DNA of 32,772 nucleotides, taken from contig CANGIZ010000021.1 of the NCBI GenBank assembly GCA_947454025.1, positions 1 to 32,772 on the forward strand, given 5' to 3'. The notes beneath the pieces were generated by a model. The model ran no database searches, was not told the origin of the DNA, and was given only the letters and a program-made list of their open reading frames with translations. Both the position numbers and the translations under genes were made by a program. Shown piece by piece: positions 25,571 to 32,772 of this stretch (the first letter of the stretch is position 1; every line of letters begins with the position of its first letter). The stretch is from Bacteroidota bacterium (GTDB lineage Bacteria > Bacteroidota > Bacteroidia > Chitinophagales > Chitinophagaceae).

Positions 25571-26212
25571 CTAATATTGTAAAGCACTATAAAAAAGTGC
25601 TGCGCTAAAAATTAAGATAATAATACCCGACAATCGATTAATCCAAACCAGGGTTTTTTCAGTGAGCTTGGGTCTTAGTGTTCCAGCTAAAGCCACTTTG
25701 GCAAGATCTGAAACCAATACAAATAATAAACAGGTTCCAAACACCAAAAGTTTATAAGCCAATGGACTATTGGTTGCTGAAGCATCAGCCCCAATTGCCG
25801 CTGTCCAAGCAAACCAAAATAAAAATACACTAGGATTTAAAGTGTTCATTAAAAAGCCAGATACGAATACGCCTATGATATCTCGCTTGCTCATGGTTTT
25901 ATCTTTATCGTCTCCGATGGATTCAATTTTTATTTTTTTAAATATCAATGTGTACAAACCCATTAACAATAAAAAACCAGCACCCACCATCGCAATGATT
26001 GCTTTATGCGAAAGCACCAAAGTAAACAAAGCAGTAAATACATTACAAATAAATAATAAACTAATATCACTTGCCGAAACGCCCGCTACGAAAGCGTATC
26101 CCGCTTTATGTCCGTTGGTTAAACTTTGTTTAAGAATGGCAAAAACAACTGGACCAATAGAGATGCTTAATATGAGCCCAAGCAATAAGCCCTTTAAAAC
26201 AGGAGCAATCAT
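25571..26212 (-). CDS. LysE-family exporter
   Basis: Inner-membrane exporter of the LysE/RhtB type, which typically pumps amino acids or small derivatives out by proton exchange. The 213-residue protein has six predicted membrane helices and opens with the family pattern PVLKGLLLGLILSISIGPVVFAILKQSLTNGHKAGYAFVAGVSASDI; a charged cytoplasmic loop (about 93-110) follows helix 3, and GFLMNTLNPSVFLFWFAW is the second typical signature. It starts one base after the GH3 stop codon, so the two are translationally coupled. The substrate is unknown; the coupling suggests it might concern a GH3 product. Confidence 0.9.
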   Translation of the reverse strand: MIAPVLKGLLLGLILSISIGPVVFAILKQSLTNGHKAGYAFVAGVSASDISLLFICNVFTALFTLVLSHKAIIAMVGAGFLLLMGLYTLIFKKIKIESIGDDKDKTMSKRDIIGVFVSGFLMNTLNPSVFLFWFAWTAAIGADASATNSPLAYKLLVFGTCLLFVLVSDLAKVALAGTLRPKLTEKTLVWINRLSGIIILIFSAALFYSALQY

Positions 26213-26213
26213 A

Positions 26214-27734
26214 TTAATTATTTAGAATAAAATTTTTCCAGTCTTTTAGCATTTCACCTTTAATAACTCTTGGAAATTTATGTTGTCCTCCAATTTTTCC
26301 CTTGCTTTCTAAAAATGACATAAAAACCGACTCTTTCAAAATAGAAACACGTACTTCTTTAAGTGCACTCTTTCTTTCTACCGCATAGTCGTCGTTAAGT
26401 TCTACTAATTTTTCATCAATTTTATTGGCCATTAATTTTTCATCCATAGCCTGATCACAAGCAATATACCAATGGTGTGCAAAAAAGCTTCCAGCTGGTT
26501 CGCCCGAAACACAATATTCTGGTATTGAAATATTTAATTCCTCGCTCACCAATTGAATAGCCTTGTTCATATTGTCTACACTCAAGTGCTCTCCAACTAA
26601 ACTTAAAAAATGTTTGGTTCTACCTGTAATGATAATTTCGGCATTGGATTTGTCAACAAATCGAACCGTATCGCCAATTAAGTAACGCCAAGCGCCCGCT
26701 ACTGTGCTAATTAAAATGGCATAATCTTTACCCTCCTCCACTTCGTGTATCATCAATGCTTCGGGGTTCTCGATCATTTCGCCGTCGGCATCAAAATTAT
26801 TTTCATCAAAAGGAACAAATTCAAAAAAAATATGTTGGTTAAAAGAAAGGCGCATGCCCTCTCCATTTTGTTTGTCTTGCCAAGCTAAAAATCCTTCACT
26901 TGCTAAATAGGTTTCAATGTATTGAATGGGTCTTCCTAATAATTTTTCAAAACCGAGTTTATAGGGCTCAAAGCTTACTCCACCATGAACGAAAAAAGAA
27001 AGATTAGGCCACATTTCGTGAATGTTGTTCAACTTATACCGTTCAATTACCATTTCGATACACATTTGAATCCACGCTGGAACCCCAACGATAAATCCAA
27101 TATCCCAATTAGGTGCTTTATCAACGATCTCGTTTAGTTTTTTATTCCAATCTCTTTCTTTTGCAATTTTTTTACCTGGTTTATAAAAGGGCTGAAACCA
27201 AAATGGCGCTTTCTTTTGAGTGATGCCGCTTAAATCGCCTGCATAATATCCAGGACCTTTTTGTAAGTCGGTACTTCCGCCCAATGTAAGCCAACCCTTG
27301 CTAATACTCACTAAAGGAACGTCCTTATAATTAAACAAACTCATCAATTGCTTAATCATAATTACTTTATTACCCCTTAATAAGTCGTTGGTAATAGGAA
27401 TGTATTTACTAGCAGCTTCGCTAGTACCACTGCTGAGTGCAAAAAATTTAATTTTCCCTGGCCAAGTAATATCGGCCTGACCCTCCAAGGATTTATGCCA
27501 CCAATCCGTATATATTTTATTGTAATTATATGCAGGTACTTTTTGTTGAAATACTTTGCCTACGTGCTTGCTTTGTAAAATTTGTTCAAATCCAAATTTT
27601 TGACCAAACTCGGTATAACGTGCACGACGTAACAATTTTTTAAGTACGCGCATCTGCGATCTTCTTGGGCTTCTTTGAGGAAGACCCAGTGCCCTAGTTA
27701 GGGATTTAGGCAAGTTAATCTCGAAAATCGGCAT
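26214..27734 (-). CDS. GH3-family acyl-acid amido synthetase-like protein
   Basis: A 506-residue member of the GH3 family, adenylate-forming enzymes that in plants conjugate acyl acids such as auxin or jasmonate to amino acids; bacterial members are mostly uncharacterised. Seen: ATP-binding FFALSSGTSEAASKYIPIT near 95-113, FVHGGVSFEPYK, the substrate-side YIETYLASEGFLAWQ, and VAGAWRYLIGDTVRFVDKSNAEIIITGRTKHFLSLVGEHLSVDNM, with the hinge and cap to the C-terminus. Length is usual. It leads the operon with the LysE exporter. The minus-strand GATTTTG 5 bases before its ATG is a weak -7 match. The bacterial substrate cannot be read from sequence. Confidence 0.92.
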   Translation of the reverse strand: MPIFEINLPKSLTRALGLPQRSPRRSQMRVLKKLLRRARYTEFGQKFGFEQILQSKHVGKVFQQKVPAYNYNKIYTDWWHKSLEGQADITWPGKIKFFALSSGTSEAASKYIPITNDLLRGNKVIMIKQLMSLFNYKDVPLVSISKGWLTLGGSTDLQKGPGYYAGDLSGITQKKAPFWFQPFYKPGKKIAKERDWNKKLNEIVDKAPNWDIGFIVGVPAWIQMCIEMVIERYKLNNIHEMWPNLSFFVHGGVSFEPYKLGFEKLLGRPIQYIETYLASEGFLAWQDKQNGEGMRLSFNQHIFFEFVPFDENNFDADGEMIENPEALMIHEVEEGKDYAILISTVAGAWRYLIGDTVRFVDKSNAEIIITGRTKHFLSLVGEHLSVDNMNKAIQLVSEELNISIPEYCVSGEPAGSFFAHHWYIACDQAMDEKLMANKIDEKLVELNDDYAVERKSALKEVRVSILKESVFMSFLESKGKIGGQHKFPRVIKGEMLKDWKNFILNN

Positions 27735-27803
27735 CTACAAAATCGGGTTTTTATCTTTTAAGATTATATACAAAAATAGGAATGTTATTCGAGCAAACGA
27801 AGC

Positions 27804-27811
27804 TACTTTTG
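27804..27811 (+). promoter_or_regulatory. -7 box of inositol-monophosphatase-family gene, predicts leaderless mRNA
   Basis: TACTTTTG, an exact TAnnTTTG, ends 4 bases before the ATG at 27816. It lies in the 81-base gap shared with the divergent GH3 gene. It would drive this gene and thiL. Confidence 0.6.
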
Positions 27812-27815
27812 TAAT

Positions 27816-28592
27816 ATGATTAAAAATACACTTTTAAAGGCCATAGAAGCAGGCGCCAAGGAGCTGACACACTATTTTAACGGAACCTTTACCATTTCAA
27901 GTAAAGGAACGCTAAATGACTTGGTGACCGAAGCAGACCACGCTTCCGAAAAAGCTATTTTTAAAGTAATTCAGGACAACCACCCCGATCATTTTATTTT
28001 AAGCGAGGAAACGGGTGCTATGCCAACAAGCTCTACGACTAAGTGGATAATTGACCCGATTGACGGCACTATAAATTTTGCCAATGGAATTCCTATTTGT
28101 TGTGTGAGTATTGGTGTAGAAGAAAATGGAGAAATGATTATGGGGGCGGTGTATAATCCATTTATGAATGAATTATTTTTTGCAGAAAAAGGAAAAGGAG
28201 CAACGCTAAATGATAAGCCCATTAAAGTAAGTGATAAAGATAATTTATTAGCAAGCTGTTTGGTAACTGGTTTTCCATATCAATATTTGGATACCGAAAA
28301 TGGCCCACTACAAATTTTTGAAAAACTAATACGAAAAGCAATTCCAGTGCGCCGTTTAGGCAGTGCTGCCTTGGATTTATGTTGGACAGCAGCGGGTAGA
28401 TTTGACGGTTTTTACGAACATAAATTACAAGCATGGGATAGTGCAGCAGGTTTTTTAATTGTGCAAGAAGCAGGTGGAAAGGTGACAGATTTAAAAGGAG
28501 AAAAATACAATCCTTATCAACCTGGAATCATTGCTACCAATGGAAAAATTCATGAATCATTATTAGCCTTAGTTAAGGGCGGATCTTTATAA
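27816..28592 (+). CDS. inositol monophosphatase family phosphatase
   Basis: Mg-dependent sugar-phosphate phosphatase. The 258-residue protein has normal length with all metal-site motifs: GTLNDLVTEADHASE (about 30-45), the catalytic Glu pair in ILSEETG, DPIDGTINFANG (about 86-97), and the C-terminal AWDSAAGFLIVQEAGGKVTDL. The family acts on inositol phosphates, histidinol phosphate, NADP or 3'-phosphoadenosine compounds, and these cannot be told apart here with confidence. It is followed after 8 bases by thiL, so cotranscription is nearly certain. Nothing in the sequence points to a thiamine role. Confidence 0.93.
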   Translation: MIKNTLLKAIEAGAKELTHYFNGTFTISSKGTLNDLVTEADHASEKAIFKVIQDNHPDHFILSEETGAMPTSSTTKWIIDPIDGTINFANGIPICCVSIGVEENGEMIMGAVYNPFMNELFFAEKGKGATLNDKPIKVSDKDNLLASCLVTGFPYQYLDTENGPLQIFEKLIRKAIPVRRLGSAALDLCWTAAGRFDGFYEHKLQAWDSAAGFLIVQEAGGKVTDLKGEKYNPYQPGIIATNGKIHESLLALVKGGSL

Positions 28593-28600
28593 AAATTATT

Positions 28601-29632
28601 ATGTCAGAAAGAACAGAAATTGAAAAATTAGGAGAGTTTGGTTTGATAGATCATCTCACCGAAAATTTTGAAACATTTAACGCATCTACTATTTTATCGA
28701 TTGGTGATGACGCAGCTGTAATAGATCATTTTGGAAAACAAACTGTAATTACAACCGATTTATTAGTGGAAGGGGTACACTTTGATTTAATGTATACACC
28801 TTTAAAACACTTAGGATATAAATCGGTAATTGTAAACCTAAGTGATATTTATGCAATGAATGCGCAACCCACGCAAATCACCATGAGCTTGGCTTTCAGC
28901 AATCGCTTTAGTTTAGAAGCTTTAGAAGAATTTTATTTGGGTGTGCAAATTGCATGCGAAAAACATGGGGTGGATTTGATTGGCGGGGATACATCTACTT
29001 CACAAAAGGGCTTAGTGATTTCGGTTACAGCATTAGGTGAAGTGGCACCCGATAAATATGTAAAAAGAAGTACTGCAGAGAGTGGAGATTTAATTTGTGT
29101 GTCTGGCGATTTAGGTGCTGCTTTTTTAGGATTGACTTTAATGGAAAGAGAAAAAAAGATTTTTTTAGAAAACCCACAAGTACAACCTACTCTAGAAAAT
29201 GAAGATTATATCGTTGGCCGCTTATTAAAACCGGAAGCAAGAAAAGATATTATAGATTATTTAACGGAACAGGAAATTATTCCAACAGCTATGATGGATA
29301 TTAGTGATGGCTTAAGTAGCGACTTATTACATATTTGCAAACAAAGCAATTTAGGTTGTAGATTGTATGAGGAAAAAATTCCGTTGAATGAAGCTACAAA
29401 GGCCGCTGCGTTTAAGTTTGGCATGGACCCAACAGTTTGTGCATTGAATGGAGGAGAAGATTACGAATTACTTTTTACAATGAAGCAAGCCGACTACGAC
29501 AAAATCACATTACAAGAAGAGATCAGTGTAATTGGTTATATGTGTGATAAAGAAGAGGGCACTAAAATTATTACTAAAGGCAATAATGTGTTTGAAATTA
29601 ACGCACAGGGATGGAATGCGTTTTCAAAATAA
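28601..29632 (+). CDS. thiL: thiamine-monophosphate kinase
   Basis: Phosphorylates thiamine monophosphate to thiamine diphosphate, the active cofactor, in the cytoplasm. The 343-residue protein carries the AIRS/ThiL fold marks: LSIGDDAAVI near 33-42, the TTDLLVEGVHFDL motif, GYKSVIVNLSDIYAMNAQPTQI, DLIGGDTSTS, the ATP-binding MDISDGLSSDLLHI, and NGGEDYELLFT near the end. Length is typical. Other thiamine biosynthesis genes are absent from the window, so ThiL serves an unlinked pathway or salvage. The 25 bases to the convergent nagA gene show no convincing terminator. Confidence 0.97.
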   Translation: MSERTEIEKLGEFGLIDHLTENFETFNASTILSIGDDAAVIDHFGKQTVITTDLLVEGVHFDLMYTPLKHLGYKSVIVNLSDIYAMNAQPTQITMSLAFSNRFSLEALEEFYLGVQIACEKHGVDLIGGDTSTSQKGLVISVTALGEVAPDKYVKRSTAESGDLICVSGDLGAAFLGLTLMEREKKIFLENPQVQPTLENEDYIVGRLLKPEARKDIIDYLTEQEIIPTAMMDISDGLSSDLLHICKQSNLGCRLYEEKIPLNEATKAAAFKFGMDPTVCALNGGEDYELLFTMKQADYDKITLQEEISVIGYMCDKEEGTKIITKGNNVFEINAQGWNAFSK

Positions 29633-29657
29633 CCCAACATTAGTAGTCAAATAGCAA

Positions 29658-30740
29658 TTAACTAACTACGATTTTTATTAACTGCCGATCTGCACTTAAA
29701 CAAAGTAGGTCGGCATTTTCATTTACTTCAATGCTAGCATGAATTCCTTTTGCCTGCATAACACGTGCGGGATATACACTACACATTCTAATGGCTTCGC
29801 CTAAATCAATACCCACTTCGTTAACTAAATTATTAATGGATTTAATTTGTGTTAATGCAGATCCACTAAGGGTTCCAGCGGATTCATATTTATCTCCCAC
29901 TAATTGATGTTGGTATTTTCCAGTAGTGGTAGTAGTCACAGCATCGGTAATACAAAACAACCGTTCACCCATTACTTGTTTTGCAATTTTAATGGCATTA
30001 AAATCAACGTGGTATCCATCTGCAACCAAACTGCACATGGCGCGTTTGTGATTAAACAAAGCCCCAACCAATCCCGGAGCGCGATGTTGTAAAGGACTCA
30101 TGGCATTGAATAAATGTGTGGCAACCCGAATGTTCCTATTTAAAAATTCGGTAGCCATTTCATAAGAAGCATCACTATGTCCCGCTGAAACAACAATTCC
30201 ATTTGATTGTATCAAATCAATAATTTCGTTGGTACAAACTTCGGGCGCCAACGTAATCATACTAATCCACTCTTTACCATAGGCTAATATCGCTTCCACT
30301 TCTTTCAAGCTAGGTGCATGAATAATGTCCGCACTATGTGCTCCTTTTTTAACTACATTAATCCAAGGACCTTCAATATGTAATCCAATACAACCCTTGC
30401 CACCATTGGTTTTATATGCTTTCACAGCATCAATGGCTTTATAAATAACCTCGGTAGTTTGTGACGCAATGGTAGGTTGAAAATAAGCGGCGCCGCCTTT
30501 CAAACAATACTGATATGTTTTTTCAATACATTCTGCATCAGGAAATTCAGATAATAATTTTCCACCCGCACCATAAATTTGTAAATCAATTAAAGCAGGT
30601 ACTATTAATGGAAATGCATTTTTGTGGTCATATCCTTCCTTACTTATAGCAATAATTTTTCCTTCTTTTACTTCTACCACCACTTCAGAAATCCAATGAT
30701 CACCTGTAAATAATTCTTGTGCTGAATAAAATGTAGACAT
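29658..30740 (-). CDS. nagA: N-acetylglucosamine-6-phosphate deacetylase
   Basis: Removes the acetyl group from GlcNAc-6-phosphate, feeding cell-wall recycling and chitin or amino sugar use. The 360-residue protein shows PALIDLQIYGAGG in place of an HxH strand (E. coli NagA likewise lacks HxH there), the metal Glu in LHIEGPWIN, metal His in SAGHSDA and VATHLFNAMSPLQHRAPG, DGYHVD, and the catalytic Asp in CITDAVT near 275. This is the pattern of a single-metal NagA. The start is ATG 30740; the in-frame TTG two codons earlier is less likely. nagB is not in the window. The gene follows the omega-amidase-like gene after 28 bases. Confidence 0.94.
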   Translation of the reverse strand: MSTFYSAQELFTGDHWISEVVVEVKEGKIIAISKEGYDHKNAFPLIVPALIDLQIYGAGGKLLSEFPDAECIEKTYQYCLKGGAAYFQPTIASQTTEVIYKAIDAVKAYKTNGGKGCIGLHIEGPWINVVKKGAHSADIIHAPSLKEVEAILAYGKEWISMITLAPEVCTNEIIDLIQSNGIVVSAGHSDASYEMATEFLNRNIRVATHLFNAMSPLQHRAPGLVGALFNHKRAMCSLVADGYHVDFNAIKIAKQVMGERLFCITDAVTTTTTGKYQHQLVGDKYESAGTLSGSALTQIKSINNLVNEVGIDLGEAIRMCSVYPARVMQAKGIHASIEVNENADLLCLSADRQLIKIVVS

Positions 30741-30768
30741 ATGCAAATTGTTTAAAGTGGAAACTCAT

Positions 30769-31560
30769 TTATAAGATCGTAAAATCATCGGCGTCTTTCC
30801 AGAACGGAAAACGTTCCCTTGTATTATTTACTTCTTCTTTTTGTAAATGTATATGAAAAATATCTTCCTCGTAGGCACAATGATACAATACTTCTCCTAA
30901 AGGCCCAACTACCATTGAGTCTCCGCTGTGTGCAATATTATTTCCATCCAATCCAACTCGATTTACACCAATTGTAAAACATTGGTTTTCGATGGCGCGT
31001 GCGGTTAATAAAGTTTTCCAAGCATGACTTCTTTTTTCAGGCCAGTTGGCAATATATAACAATACATCATATTCTTTATCGGCATCTTCAGTGGATTGTT
31101 GACGTGCCCAAACTGGAAAACGCAGGTCATAACAAATTTGTAAATTAATTTTCCAACCCTTAACGCTTGCGATTAATCTTTTATTACCAGCTGAGTAATG
31201 TTGGTCTTCACCCGCAAATGCAAACAAATGACGTTTATCATAATAACCTAATTGTCCATTGGGCAACATCCAAATAAGACGATTATAATAATTTCCCTTT
31301 TCTTCAATAATTAAGGAACCCGTAATGATTGCATTTTTTTCTTGTGATAATCTTCGCATCCAATCTACCGATGGTCCCTCCATGGTTTCTGCAAACTTCT
31401 CGGGCTGCATACTAAAACCCGTTGTAAACATTTCGGGTAGCACGATGATTTCGGTGGGCTGTTCGATGCTCCTAATTTTTTGAGCCAGCATGTCCAAGTT
31501 AGCGCCCTTGTCTTCCCAAAAAAGGGAGCTTTGGATTAATGAAAATTGTAAAATAGACAC
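30769..31560 (-). CDS. carbon-nitrogen hydrolase, omega-amidase (YafV) type
   Basis: Probably hydrolyses 2-oxoglutaramate-like omega-amides. The protein carries the nitrilase-superfamily triad: Glu in IVLPEMFTTGFSM, Lys in YDKRHLF (followed by AFAGEDQHYSAG), and Cys in LQICYDLRFPVWAR, with NWPEKRSHAWKTLLTARAIENQCF and GVNRVGLDGN also family-typical. The MFTTGFSM segment favours the YafV/omega-amidase branch over other nitrilases. The start was set at GTG 31560, which gives MSILQFSLIQSSLFWED as in relatives; a TTG three codons upstream (31569) is the alternative. A TATCTTTA box at 31581-31588 lies between it and recX. Confidence 0.88.
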   Translation of the reverse strand: MSILQFSLIQSSLFWEDKGANLDMLAQKIRSIEQPTEIIVLPEMFTTGFSMQPEKFAETMEGPSVDWMRRLSQEKNAIITGSLIIEEKGNYYNRLIWMLPNGQLGYYDKRHLFAFAGEDQHYSAGNKRLIASVKGWKINLQICYDLRFPVWARQQSTEDADKEYDVLLYIANWPEKRSHAWKTLLTARAIENQCFTIGVNRVGLDGNNIAHSGDSMVVGPLGEVLYHCAYEEDIFHIHLQKEEVNNTRERFPFWKDADDFTIL

Positions 31561-31580
31561 GGCGATCAATTTGCTTGTTT

Positions 31581-31588
31581 TAAAGATA
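31581..31588 (-). promoter_or_regulatory. possible promoter box for the omega-amidase-like gene
   Basis: Minus strand reads TATCTTTA, one base off TAnnTTTG, in the short gap after recX and 20 bases before the chosen GTG. A separate promoter from recX is therefore possible. Confidence 0.4.
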
Positions 31589-31596
31589 CAAACCTT

Positions 31597-32076
31597 TTAT
31601 GTTCCCGGCTTGTATAAACCTTGTAATATGGGTTGAATCAAAGCGGGTTCAAAACCACGTTGATGTAAAAAGGCTTGGGTTTTGGCCATACGAGATAAAC
31701 CTCGTTCTCCTTTGAGGGTATTCCACTTTTTGGTGGCTAAATCAACAAGTTTAGCACGATAATCATCCTCGTCAATGGATTGTAGGGCTTTTTTGATATT
31801 AAAAGCGCTAACTCTTTTTTGATAGAGGGCGTGGTTAATTTTAAGTTTCCCCCAACCTTTAATCCTAAAATGTCCACCTGCAAAGCTGGTTGCAAAACGC
31901 TCTTCATTTAAGAAGTTTTCTGAAATTAAATCCGATAAAATTTCTTCTACTTCAGGCTTGGTCATGCCGAGTTCATAAAGCTTGTCCCTTACCTCTTGTT
32001 GTGCTCTTTCTTGATAAGCACAAAAATGGCGGATGCTTAGTATAGCTTGCTCTTTACCTACTCTAATTTTTTTCAT
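31597..32076 (-). CDS. recX: regulatory protein RecX
   Basis: Inhibits RecA filament growth and ATPase activity. The 159-residue protein is made of helical RecX repeats: AILSIRHFCAYQERAQQEVRDKLYELGMTKPEVEEILSDLISENFLNEERFATSFAGGHFRIKGWGKLKINHALYQKRV, with the family mark LNEERFA, then a basic stretch and a final three-helix repeat (QAFLHQRGFEPALIQPIL). It is not linked to recA, which lies 14 kb away, although both are in this window. TATTTTAG on the minus strand (32095-32102), 18 bases before the ATG, is a weak promoter match. Confidence 0.9.
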   Translation of the reverse strand: MKKIRVGKEQAILSIRHFCAYQERAQQEVRDKLYELGMTKPEVEEILSDLISENFLNEERFATSFAGGHFRIKGWGKLKINHALYQKRVSAFNIKKALQSIDEDDYRAKLVDLATKKWNTLKGERGLSRMAKTQAFLHQRGFEPALIQPILQGLYKPGT

Positions 32077-32127
32077 CTATGTCAATAAGTAGTGCTAAAA
32101 TAGCTTTTTAATCTTAACATTTTACAT

Positions 32128-32135
32128 TAGGTTTG
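32128..32135 (+). promoter_or_regulatory. probable dnaN -7 box
   Basis: TAGGTTTG, an exact TAnnTTTG, lies 49 bases before the dnaN ATG, giving an expected leader of about 40-45 bases. A T-rich stretch about 20 bases upstream may serve as -33. Confidence 0.5.
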
Positions 32136-32184
32136 CTCTAGTTATAAAACGCGATTTTTTCAAAAGCCAAACAACAAAAATTCT

Positions 32185-32772
32185 ATGAAATTTATTGTTT
32201 CTTCTTCTTCTCTTTTAAAGCACCTCCAACAAATTTCTGGTGTAATTAATACCAATACCGTATTGCCTATTTTGGAAGATTTTTTATTCGAAATAGAAGA
32301 TAAAAAATTAAACATTGTAGCTACTGACTTAGAAACAGTAATGCGTGTACAAATGGAAGTGGAAAGTAAAGCGAATGGTCGTGTTTGTATTCCTGCTAAA
32401 ATTTTAATTGATTCTTTAAAAAATATTGCAGACCAACCTTTGACTTTTAATATCGACAAAAATTACGCAGTAGAAATTACAAGCGATAATGGTAAGTATA
32501 AAGTGATGGGAGAGAATCCGGACAATTTCCCTAAAGAGCCTACAGCCGATGATACGACTGGGTTTAAGATGACTAGTACAGGTTTATTAACAGCAATTAA
32601 CAAAACATTATTTGCAGTAAGTGGTGATGATTTACGTCCTGCCATGACAGGTGTGTTTTTTGAATTATCAAAAGACAGTGTACAATTTGTAGCAACCGAT
32701 GCACATCGTTTGGTTAGATATAAAAGAACCGATGCAAAGGCAACACAAAACGCAAGCTTTATTGTGCCTAAA
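32185..32772 (+). CDS. dnaN: DNA polymerase III beta subunit (sliding clamp), partial
   Basis: The ring-shaped processivity clamp for replication. 196 codons are present before the window ends, about half of the usual 370 or so, with no stop, so this is truncated by the window and not a broken gene. Reading from ATG 32185 gives MKFIVSSSSLLKHLQQISGVI, then TVLPILEDFLFEIEDKKLNIVATDLETVMRVQMEV, ILIDSLKNIADQPLTF, DNFPKEP and ALFAVSGDDLRPAMTGVFFEL-type sequence ending in VATDAHRLVRYKR, all standard for the first two clamp domains. Its presence supports an origin-near location. dnaA is not visible. Confidence 0.97.
   Translation, partial: MKFIVSSSSLLKHLQQISGVINTNTVLPILEDFLFEIEDKKLNIVATDLETVMRVQMEVESKANGRVCIPAKILIDSLKNIADQPLTFNIDKNYAVEITSDNGKYKVMGENPDNFPKEPTADDTTGFKMTSTGLLTAINKTLFAVSGDDLRPAMTGVFFELSKDSVQFVATDAHRLVRYKRTDAKATQNASFIVPK

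Noticed and set aside
25770-26225. 151-codon plus-strand frame opposite the LysE-type gene
   Set aside because: Composition is a mirror of a membrane protein gene; the minus-strand frame has clear family motifs and operon spacing.
32185-32772. dnaN as a truncated gene
   Set aside because: The frame is open to the last base; truncation is by the window edge.

Overview
The window looks like an origin-proximal stretch of an AT-rich Bacteroidota chromosome, probably of the Chitinophagaceae type. The evidence is a set of Bacteroidota marks: a Rho with a long disordered N-terminal region, a DUF2480 protein, a GH3-fold protein, a PpiD-type folding factor, paired secreted amidohydrolases, gene starts without Shine-Dalgarno sequences, and several promoter boxes of the TAnnTTTG type used by the Bacteroidota primary sigma factor. 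No rRNA, tRNA, CRISPR array, insertion sequence or prophage gene was seen; this is mostly housekeeping sequence.

Layout. Positions 1-256 are the rho leader, then rho (+), nadD and a small feoA-like gene (-), ybeY and mnmG (+), a translationally close pair of secreted amidohydrolase-family genes (+), polA (+), and a DUF2480 gene and ppiD (both -). A 760-base AT-rich gap follows, then a long + strand run: recA, an acyltransferase, mgsA, a secreted M28 peptidase, uvrB, pnuC and a nicotinamide riboside kinase. Next is a tight - strand operon (GH3, LysE-type exporter, secreted hypothetical, mtgA), the pair of an inositol-monophosphatase-family gene and thiL (+), then nagA, an omega-amidase-like hydrolase and recX (-), and finally the first 196 codons of dnaN (+), cut by the window end.

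Main observations. (1) The ybeY-mnmG gap holds two perfect palindromes built on GTTCCACGTGGAAC, the core of the ParB-binding site parS; one matches a 16-base parS exactly, the other sits where the mnmG promoter should be. (2) The ppiD-recA gap has an exact DnaA box (TTATACACA), three 8-of-9 boxes, seven AGTATT/AATACT hexamers and an 18-base palindrome. It is a candidate replication origin, in keeping with parS, mnmG and dnaN nearby. (3) Four genes (mnmG, polA, uvrB, the inositol-monophosphatase-family gene) have a TAnnTTTG-like box ending only 3-7 bases before the start codon, which predicts leaderless or near-leaderless mRNAs.

Working together: polA, uvrB, recA, recX and dnaN cover replication and repair; nadD, pnuC and the riboside kinase cover NAD synthesis and salvage; ybeY and mnmG serve ribosome and tRNA maturation; mtgA and nagA touch cell-wall metabolism. 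All functional calls come from reading protein motifs by eye; no database search was run.
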